Assembly: GCF_000739735.1 (NCBI RefSeq)
Contig: NZ_BBJF01000003.1
Coordinates: 310,001 to 374,000 of the forward strand
Direction: 5' to 3'
DNA from: Paraburkholderia ginsengisoli NBRC 100965
Lineage (GTDB): Bacteria; Pseudomonadota; Gammaproteobacteria; Burkholderiales; Burkholderiaceae
Length of the DNA stretch: 64,000 bases
The translations under genes were made by a program, and so were the position numbers. The notes below the pieces were generated by a model. It made no database searches. It was not told the origin of the DNA and was given only the letters and a program-made list of their open reading frames with translations. Below are positions 44,674 to 55,056 of this stretch, piece after piece. The number at the start of each line of letters is the position of its first letter. The first letter of the stretch is position 1.

Positions 44674-45708
44674 ATGATCGAAATACGCAATGTTTCCCAG
44701 CGGTTCGCCGGGCCCCGGGGCTGGGTCGAGGCGCTGCACAACGTCAATCTGTCGATTCCGGCGGGCGAGGTGTTCGGCATCATCGGCCGCAGCGGCGCGG
44801 GCAAGAGTACGCTCGTGCGCACGCTCAACCTGCTGACGCGCCCGTCCGAAGGCAATATCGTCGTCGCCGGTCGCGATCTGACCACGCTGCCCGCCGCGCA
44901 ATTGCGCGAGGCGCGCCGCGAGATCGGCATGATCTTCCAGCATTTCAACCTGCTGTCGTCGCGCACCGTGTACGGCAACGTCGCGTTGCCGCTCGAACTC
45001 GCCGGCATGAAGCGCGACGAGATCGAGGCGAACGTGCTGCCGCTGCTCGAACTGGTCGGGCTGTCGGCGCAGAAGGACCGCTATCCGGCGCAGATCAGCG
45101 GCGGCCAGAAGCAGCGCGTGGGCATTGCGCGCGCGCTCGCGAGCAAGCCGAAGGTGCTGCTCTCCGATGAAGCGACCTCCGCGCTCGACCCCGAAACCAC
45201 GCGGGCGATTCTCGATCTGCTCAAGCGCATCAATCGCGAACTGAACCTGACGATCGTGCTGATTACGCACCAGATGGACGTGATCAAGCAGGTCTGCGAC
45301 CGCGTCGCGGTACTGGACGCGGGCCGCGTGGTCGAAGAGGGCAAGGTGATCGACGTGTTCCTGCAGCCGCATCATGAAGTCACGCGCGCGCTGATCGGCG
45401 ACGTGATTGCGCAGGAACTGCCGCCGGCGATGAAGGCGCGCGTCGCAGAGCGTCTGAAGACCGGCAGCGGCCATTTGCTGCGGCTCGCGTTCACGGGCTC
45501 GGGCGTCGACCAGCCGATCCTGTCGGAAACGATTCGCCGCTACGAACTCGACTTCAACATCCTGCACGGCCAGATCGACGAGATCCAGGGGCAGGCGTTC
45601 GGCTCGCTCGCAGTGCTCGCGGGCGGCGAACCGGCGAAGGTGGCGCAGGCGCTCACGTATCTGCGCGAACAGGGTGTGGTGGTGGAGGAGCTCTCGCATG
45701 TTGAGTGA
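44674..45708 (+). CDS. metN: Methionine ABC transporter ATP-binding protein
   Basis: A 344-aa ATPase of the MetNIQ D/L-methionine importer. It has Walker [15 protein letters not shown] (~38-51), a Q-loop in [10 protein letters not shown], the signature [14 protein letters not shown] (~139-152), and Walker [13 protein letters not shown] (~160-171). A C-terminal C2/NIL domain at ~265-344 senses methionine and causes trans-inhibition in E. coli. The ATG at 44674 begins [11 protein letters not shown]. metI overlaps its end by 11 bases. Confidence 0.95.
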   Translation: MIEIRNVSQRFAGPRGWVEALHNVNLSIPAGEVFGIIGRSGAGKSTLVRTLNLLTRPSEGNIVVAGRDLTTLPAAQLREARREIGMIFQHFNLLSSRTVYGNVALPLELAGMKRDEIEANVLPLLELVGLSAQKDRYPAQISGGQKQRVGIARALASKPKVLLSDEATSALDPETTRAILDLLKRINRELNLTIVLITHQMDVIKQVCDRVAVLDAGRVVEEGKVIDVFLQPHHEVTRALIGDVIAQELPPAMKARVAERLKTGSGHLLRLAFTGSGVDQPILSETIRRYELDFNILHGQIDEIQGQAFGSLAVLAGGEPAKVAQALTYLREQGVVVEELSHVE

Positions 45709-46351
45709 AATGTTCGATATGTTCGTCCAGTCGTTCTGGGAAACGCTCGTGATGGTGGGCATTTCCGGACTGGTCGGCGCATTGGTGGGGTTGCCGCTCG
45801 GCGTGCTGCTGTATCTGACGGACCGTCAGGGCGTGCTGGAAAACGTCGGCGTGAATCGCGTGATGGGCGTGATCGTCAACGCGGTCCGTTCGACGCCGTT
45901 CATCATCCTGCTGGTCGCCGTGATTCCGTTCACGCGCCTCGTGGTGGGATCGTCGATCGGTACGGCGGCGGCTATCGTGCCGCTGACGATTGCCGCCGCG
46001 CCGTTCATCGCGCGGCTGGTCGAAACCGCGCTGCGCGAGGTGGATCGCGGGCTGATCGAAGCGGCGCAGGCGATGGGCGCGACCACTTCACAGATCGTCT
46101 TCAAGGTGCTGCTGCCGGAATCGCTGCCGGGCGTGGTCGCCGGCTTGACGATCACCTTCGTGTCGCTAGTCGGCTATTCGGCGATGGCGGGCGCGATCGG
46201 CGGCGGCGGGCTCGGCGACCTCGGTATTCGCTACGGCTATCAGCGGTTCCTGCCGGAAGTGATGCTGACGGTCGTGGTGATCCTGATCGTGTTCGTGCAG
46301 TTGGTGCAGTCGTTCGGGGATTGGCTCGTGCGTCGTTTGAGCCATAAATAA
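45698..46351 (+). CDS. metI: Methionine ABC transporter permease
   Basis: A 217-aa inner-membrane permease with about five transmembrane helices. The coupling motif is [20 protein letters not shown] (~118-137), the EAA loop that contacts MetN. The C-terminal [20 protein letters not shown] (~166-185) is typical of MetI. A GGAGGAG site inside the end of metN precedes the ATG, so translation is coupled. Confidence 0.95.
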   Translation: MLSEMFDMFVQSFWETLVMVGISGLVGALVGLPLGVLLYLTDRQGVLENVGVNRVMGVIVNAVRSTPFIILLVAVIPFTRLVVGSSIGTAAAIVPLTIAAAPFIARLVETALREVDRGLIEAAQAMGATTSQIVFKVLLPESLPGVVAGLTITFVSLVGYSAMAGAIGGGGLGDLGIRYGYQRFLPEVMLTVVVILIVFVQLVQSFGDWLVRRLSHK

Positions 46352-46403
46352 ATACGGGTCGTCGCAACCCGCTAACAGAGTCGGTAGATTGGAAAGGTCC
46401 ATC

Positions 46404-47198
46404 ATGCAACGTCGTTTCATTCTCAAGCTTGCCGCCACGCTCGGCGCCGCGTCGCTGTTCGCCACCGCGGCTCACGCGGAGGACAACATCAAGGTCGGCG
46501 TGACCGGCGGTCCGCATGCGCAGATCATGGAAGTCGTGAAGACGGTCGCGGCGAAGAACGGCCTGAACATCAAGGTCATTGAATTCTCCGACTACGTGCA
46601 GCCGAACGCGGCGCTCGCGGGTGGCGATCTGGACGCGAACAGCTACCAGCACGACCCGTACTTGCAGGCGCAGGTGAAAGATCGCGGCTACAAGCTGATC
46701 CGGATCGCGGACACGGTCACGTATCCGATGGGGATCTACTCGAAGAAGGTGAAGACGCTCGCCGAGCTGCAACCGGGCGCGAAGATCGCCGTGCCGAACG
46801 ATCCGACCAACGGCGGCCGCGCAATGTTGCTGCTGCAAAAACAGGGTCTGCTGAAGCTGCGTACCGATGCGGGTCTGAAGGCGACGCCGCTCGACATCGT
46901 CGAGAACCCGAAGAAGCTGAAGATCGTCGAACTCGACGCGGCGCAAATCCCGCGCTCGCTGAACGACGTCGACGCCGCCGCGATCAATACCAACTTCGCG
47001 ATGGAAGCCGGCCTGAAGCCGAAGCAGGATGCGATCGCGGTCGAGGATCCGAAAGGTCCCTACGTGAACATCATCGCGATCCGCGAGGCCGACCGGAACA
47101 AGCCGTGGGTTGCCAAACTGGTCGCGGCGTATCATTCGCCGGAAGTGAAGCAATTTGTCGACAGCAAATTCGGCGGGTCGGTGATCACCGCCTGGTGA
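46404..47198 (+). CDS. metQ: Methionine ABC transporter substrate-binding protein
   Basis: A 264-aa NlpA-family binding protein (residues ~27-264: KVGVTGGPHAQIMEVVK; SYQHDPYLQAQVKDRGY; NDPTNGGRAMLLLQKQGLLK). The signal peptide (~1-26) ends ATAAHA-ED with no lipobox cysteine, so the mature protein would be periplasmic and soluble, unlike E. coli MetQ. A GGAAAGG site lies 8-12 bases before the ATG. It completes the metNIQ operon and is followed by a terminator. Confidence 0.93.
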   Translation: MQRRFILKLAATLGAASLFATAAHAEDNIKVGVTGGPHAQIMEVVKTVAAKNGLNIKVIEFSDYVQPNAALAGGDLDANSYQHDPYLQAQVKDRGYKLIRIADTVTYPMGIYSKKVKTLAELQPGAKIAVPNDPTNGGRAMLLLQKQGLLKLRTDAGLKATPLDIVENPKKLKIVELDAAQIPRSLNDVDAAAINTNFAMEAGLKPKQDAIAVEDPKGPYVNIIAIREADRNKPWVAKLVAAYHSPEVKQFVDSKFGGSVITAW

Positions 47199-47259
47199 GC
47201 GAGCGGCCTGCAGATATGGCAAGACACGACGGCAATGACGAATTAGACGCGTAAGTGAG

Positions 47260-47288
47260 AACCCGGGGTTGTCGCCCGGGTTTTTTCG
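47260..47288 (+). terminator. Intrinsic terminator of metNIQ
   Basis: AACCCGGG-GTTGTCG-CCCGGGTT followed by TTTT. Confidence 0.9.
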
Positions 47289-47437
47289 AGATTAAAATAG
47301 AACGATCGTTCGATATTGCCGTCACGCCACTGAGGAGCGATATCCTCCTGCTAGAGCGCCCGCGACTACGGGCTGTCCTGAGGGCAGTCGTTATAATGTT
47401 CGTTGGGTTGACGTATTCGTAACTTTGGAGCGTGTGC

Positions 47438-48187
47438 ATGAAAATCCTGGTGCCAGTCAAGAGAGTGGTCGATTACAACGTGAAAGTCCGGGTCAAGTCG
47501 GACGGCACGGGCGTCGACATCGCGAACGTGAAGATGTCGATGAATCCGTTCGATGAAATCGCGGTGGAAGAAGCCGTGCGATTGAGGGAAGCGGGTGTGG
47601 CGACCGAAGTGATCGCCGTGTCGGCCGGCGTTGCGCAAGCGCAGGAAACGCTGCGTACGGCGCTCGCGATCGGCGCCGATCGCGCGATCCTGATCGAATC
47701 GAATGAAGAACTGCAGCCGCTGGCAGTGGCGAAGCTGCTGAAGGCGCTGGTCGATAAGGAACAGCCGCAACTGATCATTCTCGGCAAGCAGGCCATCGAC
47801 GACGATTCGAATCAGACCGGCCAGATGCTTGCTGCGTTGGCTAATCTGCCGCAAGCAACGTTTGCGTCGAAGGTTGTCGTGGCCGATGGCAAGGCGACCG
47901 TGTCGCGCGAAGTGGATGGCGGTGCCGAAACGCTGTCGTTGACGCTGCCGGCCGTAATCACCACCGACCTCCGCCTGAACGAGCCGCGCTACGTGACGCT
48001 GCCCAACATCATGAAGGCGAAGAAGAAGCCGCTGGAAGTGATCAAGCCGGAAGACCTCGGCGTGGACGTCACGCCGCGCCTGAAGACGCTGAAAGTCGCC
48101 GAGCCGCCGAAGCGCTCCGCCGGTGTGAAGGTGCCGGACGTGAAGACGCTGGTCGAGAAGCTGAAGACTGAAGCCAAGGTGCTGTGA
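47438..48187 (+). CDS. etfB: Electron transfer flavoprotein beta subunit
   Basis: A 249-aa AMP-binding subunit of ETF, which carries electrons from acyl-CoA dehydrogenases to ETF-ubiquinone oxidoreductase. It has [36 protein letters not shown] and the AMP-site [20 protein letters not shown] (~107-126). The ATG at 47438 is preceded by TTGGAG. etfA follows after 13 bases, and an acyl-CoA dehydrogenase lies downstream, giving a complete electron-transfer unit. Confidence 0.95.
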   Translation: MKILVPVKRVVDYNVKVRVKSDGTGVDIANVKMSMNPFDEIAVEEAVRLREAGVATEVIAVSAGVAQAQETLRTALAIGADRAILIESNEELQPLAVAKLLKALVDKEQPQLIILGKQAIDDDSNQTGQMLAALANLPQATFASKVVVADGKATVSREVDGGAETLSLTLPAVITTDLRLNEPRYVTLPNIMKAKKKPLEVIKPEDLGVDVTPRLKTLKVAEPPKRSAGVKVPDVKTLVEKLKTEAKVL

Positions 48188-48200
48188 GGAGACGGACGAA

Positions 48201-49136
48201 ATGACGAATCTGGTAATTGCAGAACACGACAACGCGTCGATCAAGGCCGCGACGCTGAACACGATCGCGGCAGCGCAGAAGATTGGCGGCGATATTCACG
48301 TGCTGGTCGCGGGTCACAACGCGCAGGCTGCGGCCGATGCGGCGGCGAAGATCGCAGGCGTTAGCAAGGTGTTGCTGGCCGACGCGCCGCAACTCGAAGC
48401 GGGCCTCGCGGAGAACGTCGAAGCGACGGTGCTGAACATCGCGAAGGACTACTCGCACATCCTGGCGCCGGCGACCGCTTACGGCAAGAACATCACGCCG
48501 CGTATCGCGGCGAAGCTCGACGTCGCGCAGATCAGCGACATCACCGCGGTGGATTCGGCCGACACGTTCGAGCGTCCGATCTACGCGGGCAATGCCATCG
48601 CAACGGTGCAAGCTCAAGATCCGATCAAGGTCATCACGGTGCGTTCGACCGGCTTCGATGCAGTGGCAGCCGAAGGCGGCAACGCGACGGTGGAAAAAAT
48701 CTCAGCCGCCGCAGACTCGGGCATCTCGCAGTTCGTTAGCCGTGAAGTGACGAAGCTGGACCGTCCGGAACTGACGTCGGCGAAGATCATCGTCTCGGGT
48801 GGTCGCGGTCTGGGCAACGGCGAGAACTACACGAAGGTCCTCGAACCGCTGGCCGACAAGCTGAACGCGGCGCTCGGCGCATCGCGTGCGGCTGTCGACG
48901 CGGGCTTCGTGCCGAACGATTATCAGGTCGGCCAGACCGGCAAGATCGTCGCGCCGCAACTGTACGTGGCCGTCGGCATCTCGGGTGCGATCCAGCATCT
49001 GGCCGGGATGAAGGACTCGAAGGTGATCGTCGCGATCAACAAGGACCCGGAAGCGCCGATTTTCAGCGTCGCCGATTACGGTCTCGTGGGCGATCTGTTC
49101 ACCGTCGTGCCGGAACTGGTTAGCGAACTCGGCTAA
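48201..49136 (+). CDS. etfA: Electron transfer flavoprotein alpha subunit
   Basis: A 311-aa FAD-binding subunit. The C-terminal FAD domain (~185-311) carries [33 protein letters not shown] and the signature [20 protein letters not shown] (~252-271), with [18 protein letters not shown]. The start is 13 bases after etfB. A terminator follows before the acyl-CoA dehydrogenase gene. Confidence 0.95.
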   Translation: MTNLVIAEHDNASIKAATLNTIAAAQKIGGDIHVLVAGHNAQAAADAAAKIAGVSKVLLADAPQLEAGLAENVEATVLNIAKDYSHILAPATAYGKNITPRIAAKLDVAQISDITAVDSADTFERPIYAGNAIATVQAQDPIKVITVRSTGFDAVAAEGGNATVEKISAAADSGISQFVSREVTKLDRPELTSAKIIVSGGRGLGNGENYTKVLEPLADKLNAALGASRAAVDAGFVPNDYQVGQTGKIVAPQLYVAVGISGAIQHLAGMKDSKVIVAINKDPEAPIFSVADYGLVGDLFTVVPELVSELG

Positions 49137-49175
49137 TTGCCGCAGCGCCGGAGAAAAGGCGTTTGGCAGCACACG

Positions 49176-49214
49176 AAGGGCGCGGGACCGATCAAGTCCA
49201 GCGCCCTTTTTTTA
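49176..49214 (+). terminator. Intrinsic terminator after etfA
   Basis: AAGGGCGC pairs with GCGCCCTT around a 17-base loop, then TTTTT. The next gene starts 22 bases later, so readthrough or a promoter within the hairpin region is likely. Confidence 0.7.
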
Positions 49215-49236
49215 TCAAGACAGGAGGAGAACCAAA

Positions 49237-51027
49237 ATGAGCTACACGGCGCCCATCAAGGACATGCTGTTCGTGATGAAAGAACTGGCCGGTCTTGAAG
49301 ACATCGCGACGCTGCCGGGCTTCGAGGACGCGAATCTCGACACGGCTCAGGCCGTGCTCGACGAATCGGCGAAACTGTGCGGTGAAGTGCTCGCGCCGCT
49401 GAACGTCGAAGGCGATCGCAATCCGAGCAGCTGGAACGATGGTGTCGTCACCGCGACACCAGGCTTCAGGGAAGCCTTCCGCCAGTTCGGTGCAGGTGGC
49501 TGGCAGGGTGTCCAACATCCCGTCGAATACGACGGCCAGGGCTTGCCGAAGCTGATCGCGACGGCTTGCGTCGAAATGCTCAACGCGTCGAACCTGTCGT
49601 TCGCGTTGTGTCCGCTGCTGACCGACGGCGCGATCGAAGCGCTGCTCACGGCCGGCACCGAAGCGCAAAAGCAGACGTATGTGCCGAAGCTCATTTCCGG
49701 CGAATGGACCGGCACGATGAACCTGACCGAGCCGCAGGCCGGCTCCGATCTCGCGCTGGTGCGCACGCGCGCCGAGCCGCAGGGCGACGGTTCGTTCAAG
49801 CTGTTCGGCACGAAGATCTTCATCACGTGGGGCGAGCATGACATGGCGAAGAACATCGCCCATCTCGTGCTGGCGCGCACGCCGAACGCACCCGAAGGCG
49901 TGAAAGGCATCTCGCTGTTCATCGTGCCGAAGTTTCTCGTCAACGAAGACGGGTCGCCCGGCGAGCGCAACGACGTGCGTTGCGTGTCGATCGAGCACAA
50001 GCTCGGCATCAAGGCGAGCCCGACCGCTGTCTTGCAGTTCGGCGATCAAGGCGGCGCGATCGGCCACCTGATCGGCGAAGAAAATCGCGGGCTCGAATAC
50101 ATGTTCATCATGATGAACGCGGCGCGTTTCGCGGTGGGCATGCAGGGCGTCGGCATATCGGATCGCGCGTATCAGAAGGCTGTCGCGTATGCGAAGGATC
50201 GCGTGCAAAGCCGCCCGGTGGATGGCTCCGCGAAACAGTCGGTGGCGATCATCCAGCACCCGGACGTACGCCGCATGCTCGCGACGATGCGCGGCCTGAC
50301 TGAAGCGTCGCGTGCGCTTGCGTATGTTGCCGCCGCGCATTGCGACATCGCGCATCGTCATCCGGACGAAGCGACGCGGGCCGAGCATCAGGCGCTCTAC
50401 GAATTCCTCGTGCCGATCGTGAAGGGCTGGAGCACGGAACTGTCGATCGACGTGACGAGCCTCGGCGTGCAGGTGCATGGCGGCATGGGCTTCATCGAGG
50501 AAACCGGCGCCGCCCAGTACTATCGTGACGCACGCATTCTGCCGATCTACGAAGGCACGACCGCGATTCAGGCCAACGATCTGATCGGTCGCAAGACGGT
50601 GCGCGACGGCGGCAAGGTGGCGAAGTCGCTGCTCGCCGATATCGCTGCAACGATCGAAGCGCTGGGCTCGCAACAAGGCCCGGCGTTCGACTCGATGAAG
50701 AAGTATCTGGCGCAGGGTCATCGTTCGCTGGGCGCGGCGGTCGATTTCGTTCTCGCGAATACGAAGGGCGATCCGAACGCGGTGTTCGCCGGCAGCGTGC
50801 CGTATCTCAAGCTCGCGGGCATCGTGCTGGGCGGCTGGCAGATGGCGCGTGCGCTGCTCGTCGCGGCCGGAAAGCGCGATGAAGATCCGTCGTTCTACGG
50901 CGCGAAGATCGCGACCGCGCAGTTCTATGCCGAGCATGTGCTGCCGCAGGCGTCGGCGCTCGAAGCGTCGATTACCAGTGCGAAGGGCGGGGAGAGCGTG
51001 CTGGCTTTGTCCGACGATCAGTTCTGA
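49237..51027 (+). CDS. Long-form acyl-CoA dehydrogenase
   Basis: A 596-aa flavoprotein with the extended C-terminal domain of the FadE/AcdA-type (MtfE-like) group rather than the ~380-residue classical form. Features are MNLTEPQAGSDLALVRTRAE (~160-179), KIFITWGEHDMAKNIAHLVL (~192-211) and the C-terminal YRDARILPIYEGTTAIQAND (~428-447) followed by ~140 further helical residues. It feeds electrons to the adjacent ETF. An AGGAGG site precedes the ATG. Chain-length preference cannot be told. Confidence 0.9.
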   Translation: MSYTAPIKDMLFVMKELAGLEDIATLPGFEDANLDTAQAVLDESAKLCGEVLAPLNVEGDRNPSSWNDGVVTATPGFREAFRQFGAGGWQGVQHPVEYDGQGLPKLIATACVEMLNASNLSFALCPLLTDGAIEALLTAGTEAQKQTYVPKLISGEWTGTMNLTEPQAGSDLALVRTRAEPQGDGSFKLFGTKIFITWGEHDMAKNIAHLVLARTPNAPEGVKGISLFIVPKFLVNEDGSPGERNDVRCVSIEHKLGIKASPTAVLQFGDQGGAIGHLIGEENRGLEYMFIMMNAARFAVGMQGVGISDRAYQKAVAYAKDRVQSRPVDGSAKQSVAIIQHPDVRRMLATMRGLTEASRALAYVAAAHCDIAHRHPDEATRAEHQALYEFLVPIVKGWSTELSIDVTSLGVQVHGGMGFIEETGAAQYYRDARILPIYEGTTAIQANDLIGRKTVRDGGKVAKSLLADIAATIEALGSQQGPAFDSMKKYLAQGHRSLGAAVDFVLANTKGDPNAVFAGSVPYLKLAGIVLGGWQMARALLVAAGKRDEDPSFYGAKIATAQFYAEHVLPQASALEASITSAKGGESVLALSDDQF

Positions 51028-51061
51028 TGCAACGCTCGCGGCGGGTTGCTGCGGCCTGAAA

Positions 51062-51097
51062 AAACAAAGGGCGCCTTGTGAGGCGCCCTTTGTTTTT
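51062..51097. terminator. Bidirectional terminator between the acyl-CoA dehydrogenase gene and dadA
   Basis: A 14-bp perfect stem (AAACAAAGGGCGCC with GGCGCCCTTTGTTT) around TTGTGA, with T-tracts on both strands. Confidence 0.9.
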
Positions 51098-51186
51098 GTT
51101 GCAGCGGTCTGCGCGATGATCGATCGGCGCAACCGCTTGCCGGATATCAGGCGCACTGCGCCCGGTGTCCGGTTTCAAGATCGAAC

Positions 51187-52473
51187 TCAGGCATACGCTG
51201 GCCGATGCGCGCCGCCGGTCTCGCCGAGATAGCGATGCACCGACAGGTCGTCCGCCTTGATGGCCGGTTGCTTGCCCGACATCACGTCGGCCAGCAACTG
51301 GCCCGAGCCGCATGACATGGTCCAGCCCAAGGTGCCGTGGCCCGTGTTCAGGAACAGGTTCGCCACCGGCGTGCGGCCGACGATCGGCGTGCCGTCCGGC
51401 GTCATCGGACGCAGGCCGGTCCAGAACGTGGCCTTCGATGTATCGCCACCGCCGGGGAACAGATCGTTCACGCACAGTTCCAGCGTGGCGCGGCGAGCTT
51501 CGCGCAACGACTTGTCGAAACCGACGATCTCCGCCATCCCGCCGACGCGAATCCGGTCGTCGAAACGCGTGATCGCGATCTTGTAGGTCTCGTCGAGTAC
51601 CGTGGAAACGGGTGCGGCCGCTTCGTCGACGATCGGCGCGGTGATCGAATAGCCCTTGAGCGGGTAGACCGGAATCTTGACCAGGCCCGATAGGAACCGG
51701 GTCGAGTACGAACCCAGCGCGACGACGAACGAATCCGCACGCACCAGCTCACCGCCGCATTGGACGCCGGCGACCCGGTCGCCCGCCATCGCGAGCGCAT
51801 CGATCGGCGTGTTGTAGCGGAACTGGACGCCCAACTGCTCGGCCAGCGCGGCGAGGCGCGTGGTGAACATCTGGCAGTCGCCGGTTTCGTCGCCTGGCAG
51901 GCGCAGGCCGCCGGTCAGCTTGTGCGAGACCGCGGCGAGCGCCGGCTCGGCTTGCGCGAGTTCCGCTGACGACAGCAGCTCGTACGGCACGTTGGCTTCG
52001 CGCAGCACGGCGATGTCTTTCGCGGCGCCGTCGAATTGCTGCTGCGTGCGGAACACCTGCAGCGTGCCGCCGGTGCGGCCTTCGTACTGGATGCCGGTTT
52101 CGGCGCGCAGCGCTTGCAGGCAGTCGCGGCTGTATTCGGCGAGGCGGACCATCCGGCCCTTGTTCACCGCATAGCGCGACGTCGTGCAGTTTTGCAGCAT
52201 TTGCCACATCCATTGCAACTGGAATTGCGTGCCGTCGAGGCGGATCGCGAGCGGCGCGTGTTTCTGGAACATCCATTTGACGGCCTTCAGCGGCACGCCG
52301 GGCGCAGCCCAAGGCGACGCGTAACCCGGCGAGATCTGGCCGGCATTGGCAAAACTGGTTTCGAGCGCCGGGCCGGCCTCACGGTCGATCACGGTCACTT
52401 CATGACCAGCGCGCGCCAGGTAATACGCGGTCGTCACCCCGACGACGCCACTGCCCAAAACGACGACTCGCAT
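51187..52473 (-). CDS. dadA: D-amino acid dehydrogenase small subunit
   Basis: A 428-aa FAD-dependent, membrane-associated dehydrogenase that oxidises D-alanine and other D-amino acids to 2-oxoacids. The FAD motif [20 protein letters not shown] is at ~3-22 and the ATG-type C-terminal motif [17 protein letters not shown] (~335-351), followed by [20 protein letters not shown], is typical of DadA. The start at 52473 gives the standard MRVVVLGSG. It is divergent from an Lrp-type regulator, the usual controller of dad genes. Confidence 0.94.
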   Translation of the reverse strand: MRVVVLGSGVVGVTTAYYLARAGHEVTVIDREAGPALETSFANAGQISPGYASPWAAPGVPLKAVKWMFQKHAPLAIRLDGTQFQLQWMWQMLQNCTTSRYAVNKGRMVRLAEYSRDCLQALRAETGIQYEGRTGGTLQVFRTQQQFDGAAKDIAVLREANVPYELLSSAELAQAEPALAAVSHKLTGGLRLPGDETGDCQMFTTRLAALAEQLGVQFRYNTPIDALAMAGDRVAGVQCGGELVRADSFVVALGSYSTRFLSGLVKIPVYPLKGYSITAPIVDEAAAPVSTVLDETYKIAITRFDDRIRVGGMAEIVGFDKSLREARRATLELCVNDLFPGGGDTSKATFWTGLRPMTPDGTPIVGRTPVANLFLNTGHGTLGWTMSCGSGQLLADVMSGKQPAIKADDLSVHRYLGETGGAHRPAYA

Positions 52474-52569
52474 AGCTGCTCCAGGAAATTCAGAAGAGGT
52501 TGGAGGCCGCGCGCTCGTCGATTCGTTTGATTTCATTCGATTAACGAGGTGTAACGCGGACCGCCCAGT

Positions 52570-52590
52570 GTTAACCGCTATACTATTAAC
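52570..52590. promoter_or_regulatory. Dyad over the -10 of the Lrp-type gene in the dadA divergent region
   Basis: GTTAA (52570-52574) and TTAAC (52586-52590) bracket TATACT (52579-52584), a likely -10 for the rightward Lrp-type gene. AT-rich dyads of this kind are typical Lrp-family sites, so autoregulation and dadA control from here are plausible. Confidence 0.4.
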
Positions 52591-52640
52591 AGTCAGGTAG
52601 GTTTTGTTATTGTATTTTCAGAATTTTCAGCAAAAACATC

Positions 52641-53129
52641 ATGCGTACACAGCGCCAACCGGTCCGGGCTCTCGACAAACTCGATCGCAAGATCCTGCGG
52701 CTGTTGCAGGAGGATGGCCGGATGGCGATGAAGGACCTGTCGGAACAGGTCGGGCTGTCGGTGACGCCGTGCATCGAGCGCGTCAAGCGGATGGAGCGCG
52801 ACGGCGTGATCACCGGCTACCACGCGCGCGTGAACCCGGCTGAGCTGGGCGCGGCGCTGCTCGTGTTCGTCGAGATCACGCTGGATCACAAAAGCGGCAA
52901 CATGTTCGACCAGTTCCGGCGCGAGGTGCAGAAGATTCCCGAGGTGCTGGAGTGCCATCTCGTGTCTGGCGACTTCGACTATCTGATCAAGGCGCGCATC
53001 GGCGAAATGGCCGACTACCGGAAGCTGCTCGGCGACATCCTTCTGCAGCTGCCCGGCGCGGTGCAGTCGAAGAGCTACGTGGTGATGGAAGAGATCAAGG
53101 AAACGCTGACGATCGCGGTCGGCGAATAG
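52641..53129 (+). CDS. Lrp/AsnC-family transcriptional regulator
   Basis: A 162-aa regulator. The N-terminal winged helix-turn-helix (~10-60) reads LDRKILRLLQEDGRMAMKDL, then SEQVGLSVTPCIERVKRME. The C-terminal RAM/ligand domain (~75-155) includes VLECHLVSGDFDYLIKARIG. It is divergent from dadA with a 167-base gap, so it probably senses an amino acid such as alanine and controls dadA. The close match to global Lrp suggests that homolog type. An ATG start is used. Confidence 0.92.
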   Translation: MRTQRQPVRALDKLDRKILRLLQEDGRMAMKDLSEQVGLSVTPCIERVKRMERDGVITGYHARVNPAELGAALLVFVEITLDHKSGNMFDQFRREVQKIPEVLECHLVSGDFDYLIKARIGEMADYRKLLGDILLQLPGAVQSKSYVVMEEIKETLTIAVGE

Positions 53130-53231
53130 GTGGGCGCGTCGCGGACGCAAAGTTGGGCTCGACAAACGGCGTAAACACTGTATATTCATACAGGTGTTTT
53201 GCGCCGTTTCCCGTTTTCACGTGACCTAGCC

Positions 53232-54380
53232 GTGGCCGATCCCGATACCCGTTCCCTTCAAGAATTTCCGATCGCGCCGCCCGCGCCTCGCAAGGGGCGG
53301 GGCGCGGTGACGAACCTGCAAGGCCGCTACGAAGTCGACCAACGCGAAGCGGTCGACGACGGCTGGCTGCCGACGCAGGGAGAGGAGGGCGATGAGCCCA
53401 AGGTCTTGCGCACGCAGGTCTTCGAGGAGCGCGCCAAGACCATCCTCACGCGCAATGCGTCTCCGGACATTCCGTTCGGCGTGTCGCTGAATCCTTATCG
53501 CGGCTGCGAACACGGTTGCATCTATTGCTTCGCGCGGCCCACGCATAGTTATCTGGGGCTGTCGCCGGGGCTCGATTTCGAAAGCCGGATCTACGCGAAG
53601 ATCAATGCGCCCGAGTTGCTCGAACGGGAGCTGTCGAAGAAATCCTATGTGCCCGAGCCGATCGCACTCGGCGTCAACACGGACGCGTGGCAGCCCGCAG
53701 AGAGAGACTTGCGGCTCACGCGCCGGATAGTCGAGGTACTCAGCGAGCGCAATCAGCCGTTTGCGGCGATCACCAAATCGTCGCTGATCGAGCGGGATAT
53801 CGATCTGCTCGCGCCGATGGCGGCGCGCGGGCAATTCATGGCGGCCATTACCATCACGACGCTGGACGCCGACATCGCGCGCACGCTCGAACCGCGAGCA
53901 GCCACGCCGTCGCGTCGGCTACGCACCATCCGCACCTTGAGCGAGGCGGGCATTCCGGTCGGCGTCAGCATTGCGCCGGTGATCCCGTTCGTCACCGAGC
54001 CCGACATGGAACGCGTGCTCGAGGCCTGCGCTGAAGCTGGCGCGAGCAATGCGAGCTACATCGTGTTGCGTCTGCCGTGGGAAGTAGCACCGCTGTTCAA
54101 GGATTGGCTCGCCGCGCATTTTCCCGACCGCGCAGATCGGGTGATGAGCCGCGTGCGTGACATGCGTGGCGGCAAGGACTATGACTCGTCCTTTTCCGCG
54201 CGCATGAAAGGGGAGGGGCTATGGGCGGATCTGCTCAAGCAGCGCTTCCATAACGCCGTGCGCCGGTTGGGGTTGAACCGGCGCGACCGCGGCATTCTCG
54301 ATATGTCGCACTTTCGCCGGATCGAGCCGCCGCCGGCCGCGGAGCCGGCGCGCGACAATCCGCAACTGAGGCTCTTTTAG
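53232..54380 (+). CDS. PA0069-family radical SAM protein
   Basis: A 382-aa radical SAM enzyme. The 4Fe-4S motif is CEHGCIYCFARP (~92-103, Cys-x3-Cys-x2-Cys), preceded by FGVSLNPYRG and followed by THSYLGLSPGLDFESRI, the signature of the SplB-related PA0069/Rv2578c group. Further barrel segments are ALGVNTDAWQPAERDLRLTR and VSIAPVIPFVTEPDME. The reaction is uncharacterised. A GTG at 53232 gives the start VADPDTRSLQEF; a TTG at 53199 is a longer alternative. Confidence 0.88.
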   Translation: MADPDTRSLQEFPIAPPAPRKGRGAVTNLQGRYEVDQREAVDDGWLPTQGEEGDEPKVLRTQVFEERAKTILTRNASPDIPFGVSLNPYRGCEHGCIYCFARPTHSYLGLSPGLDFESRIYAKINAPELLERELSKKSYVPEPIALGVNTDAWQPAERDLRLTRRIVEVLSERNQPFAAITKSSLIERDIDLLAPMAARGQFMAAITITTLDADIARTLEPRAATPSRRLRTIRTLSEAGIPVGVSIAPVIPFVTEPDMERVLEACAEAGASNASYIVLRLPWEVAPLFKDWLAAHFPDRADRVMSRVRDMRGGKDYDSSFSARMKGEGLWADLLKQRFHNAVRRLGLNRRDRGILDMSHFRRIEPPPAAEPARDNPQLRLF

Positions 54381-54395
54381 CGCGGTGCGCGGCGG

Positions 54396-54863
54396 TTATT
54401 GCGAGATCGCCTTGGCCGCTTCCACCTGGCTTTCGAAGTAGGTCTGAAACGACAGGGCGAGGCCGGTCATCAACAGGAATGCGCCGATCAGCAGCGAAAA
54501 GATCACGACGAACACGACGGTCCACCCGGAGCGGCTCTTGCGTTGCGTTTGCGCGTTGAACTGCGCGTCCCATCTTTGATCGGGGCGCAGCCCGTAGACG
54601 ATCGCGGCGAGAAACGCGGCCAGCAGCGAGACCGCGCCGAAAAAAGCCAGCACCCAGCCGAGGATCGAAGCGCGTTCGCTCGCCACCAGCAGCATCACGC
54701 CGGGGATGCCGATCAGCGTGCCGAGCAGATGAGCCCAGCCGAAAATGTCGCGTTTGCCATACAGATAGAAACGGTGGGCGCCGAGGCTGCCCAGCAGGAA
54801 TGCCAGCGCAGCGGTGAGCGTCTTGGATCTGAAGCGCGGGGAAGTCGAAACAAGGGTGGACAT
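54396..54863 (-). CDS. TM2/NINE-domain membrane protein
   Basis: A 155-aa membrane protein. The TM2-type motif is ALAFLLGSLGAHRFYLYGKR (~17-36) followed by GWAHLLGTLIGIPGVMLLVA. A further pair of helices lies at ~65-90, and a last helix at ~118-145 (TVVFVVIFSLLIGAFLLMTG). The function of such proteins is not settled. The frame is open further upstream but ATG 54863 is used. It is convergent with the radical SAM gene. Confidence 0.8.
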   Translation of the reverse strand: MSTLVSTSPRFRSKTLTAALAFLLGSLGAHRFYLYGKRDIFGWAHLLGTLIGIPGVMLLVASERASILGWVLAFFGAVSLLAAFLAAIVYGLRPDQRWDAQFNAQTQRKSRSGWTVVFVVIFSLLIGAFLLMTGLALSFQTYFESQVEAAKAISQ

Positions 54864-55056
54864 GTAGGCGTGGGCAGAGTGACGGGCGGTCGAAAAAGGG
54901 CGGCGCCGTTGGCGCGGACCGACGCGCATTCTACGCCCGCCGCGCGCCGCTGGTCACGTGACGCGCAGGCGGGCGGCGGCTGAACTGTCGCGGGGAGGAC
55001 GGCGGCAGGGCGTCTTCGCCTCGGACATACAACCGCCCCTCGTAGGGCTCGCTGGG

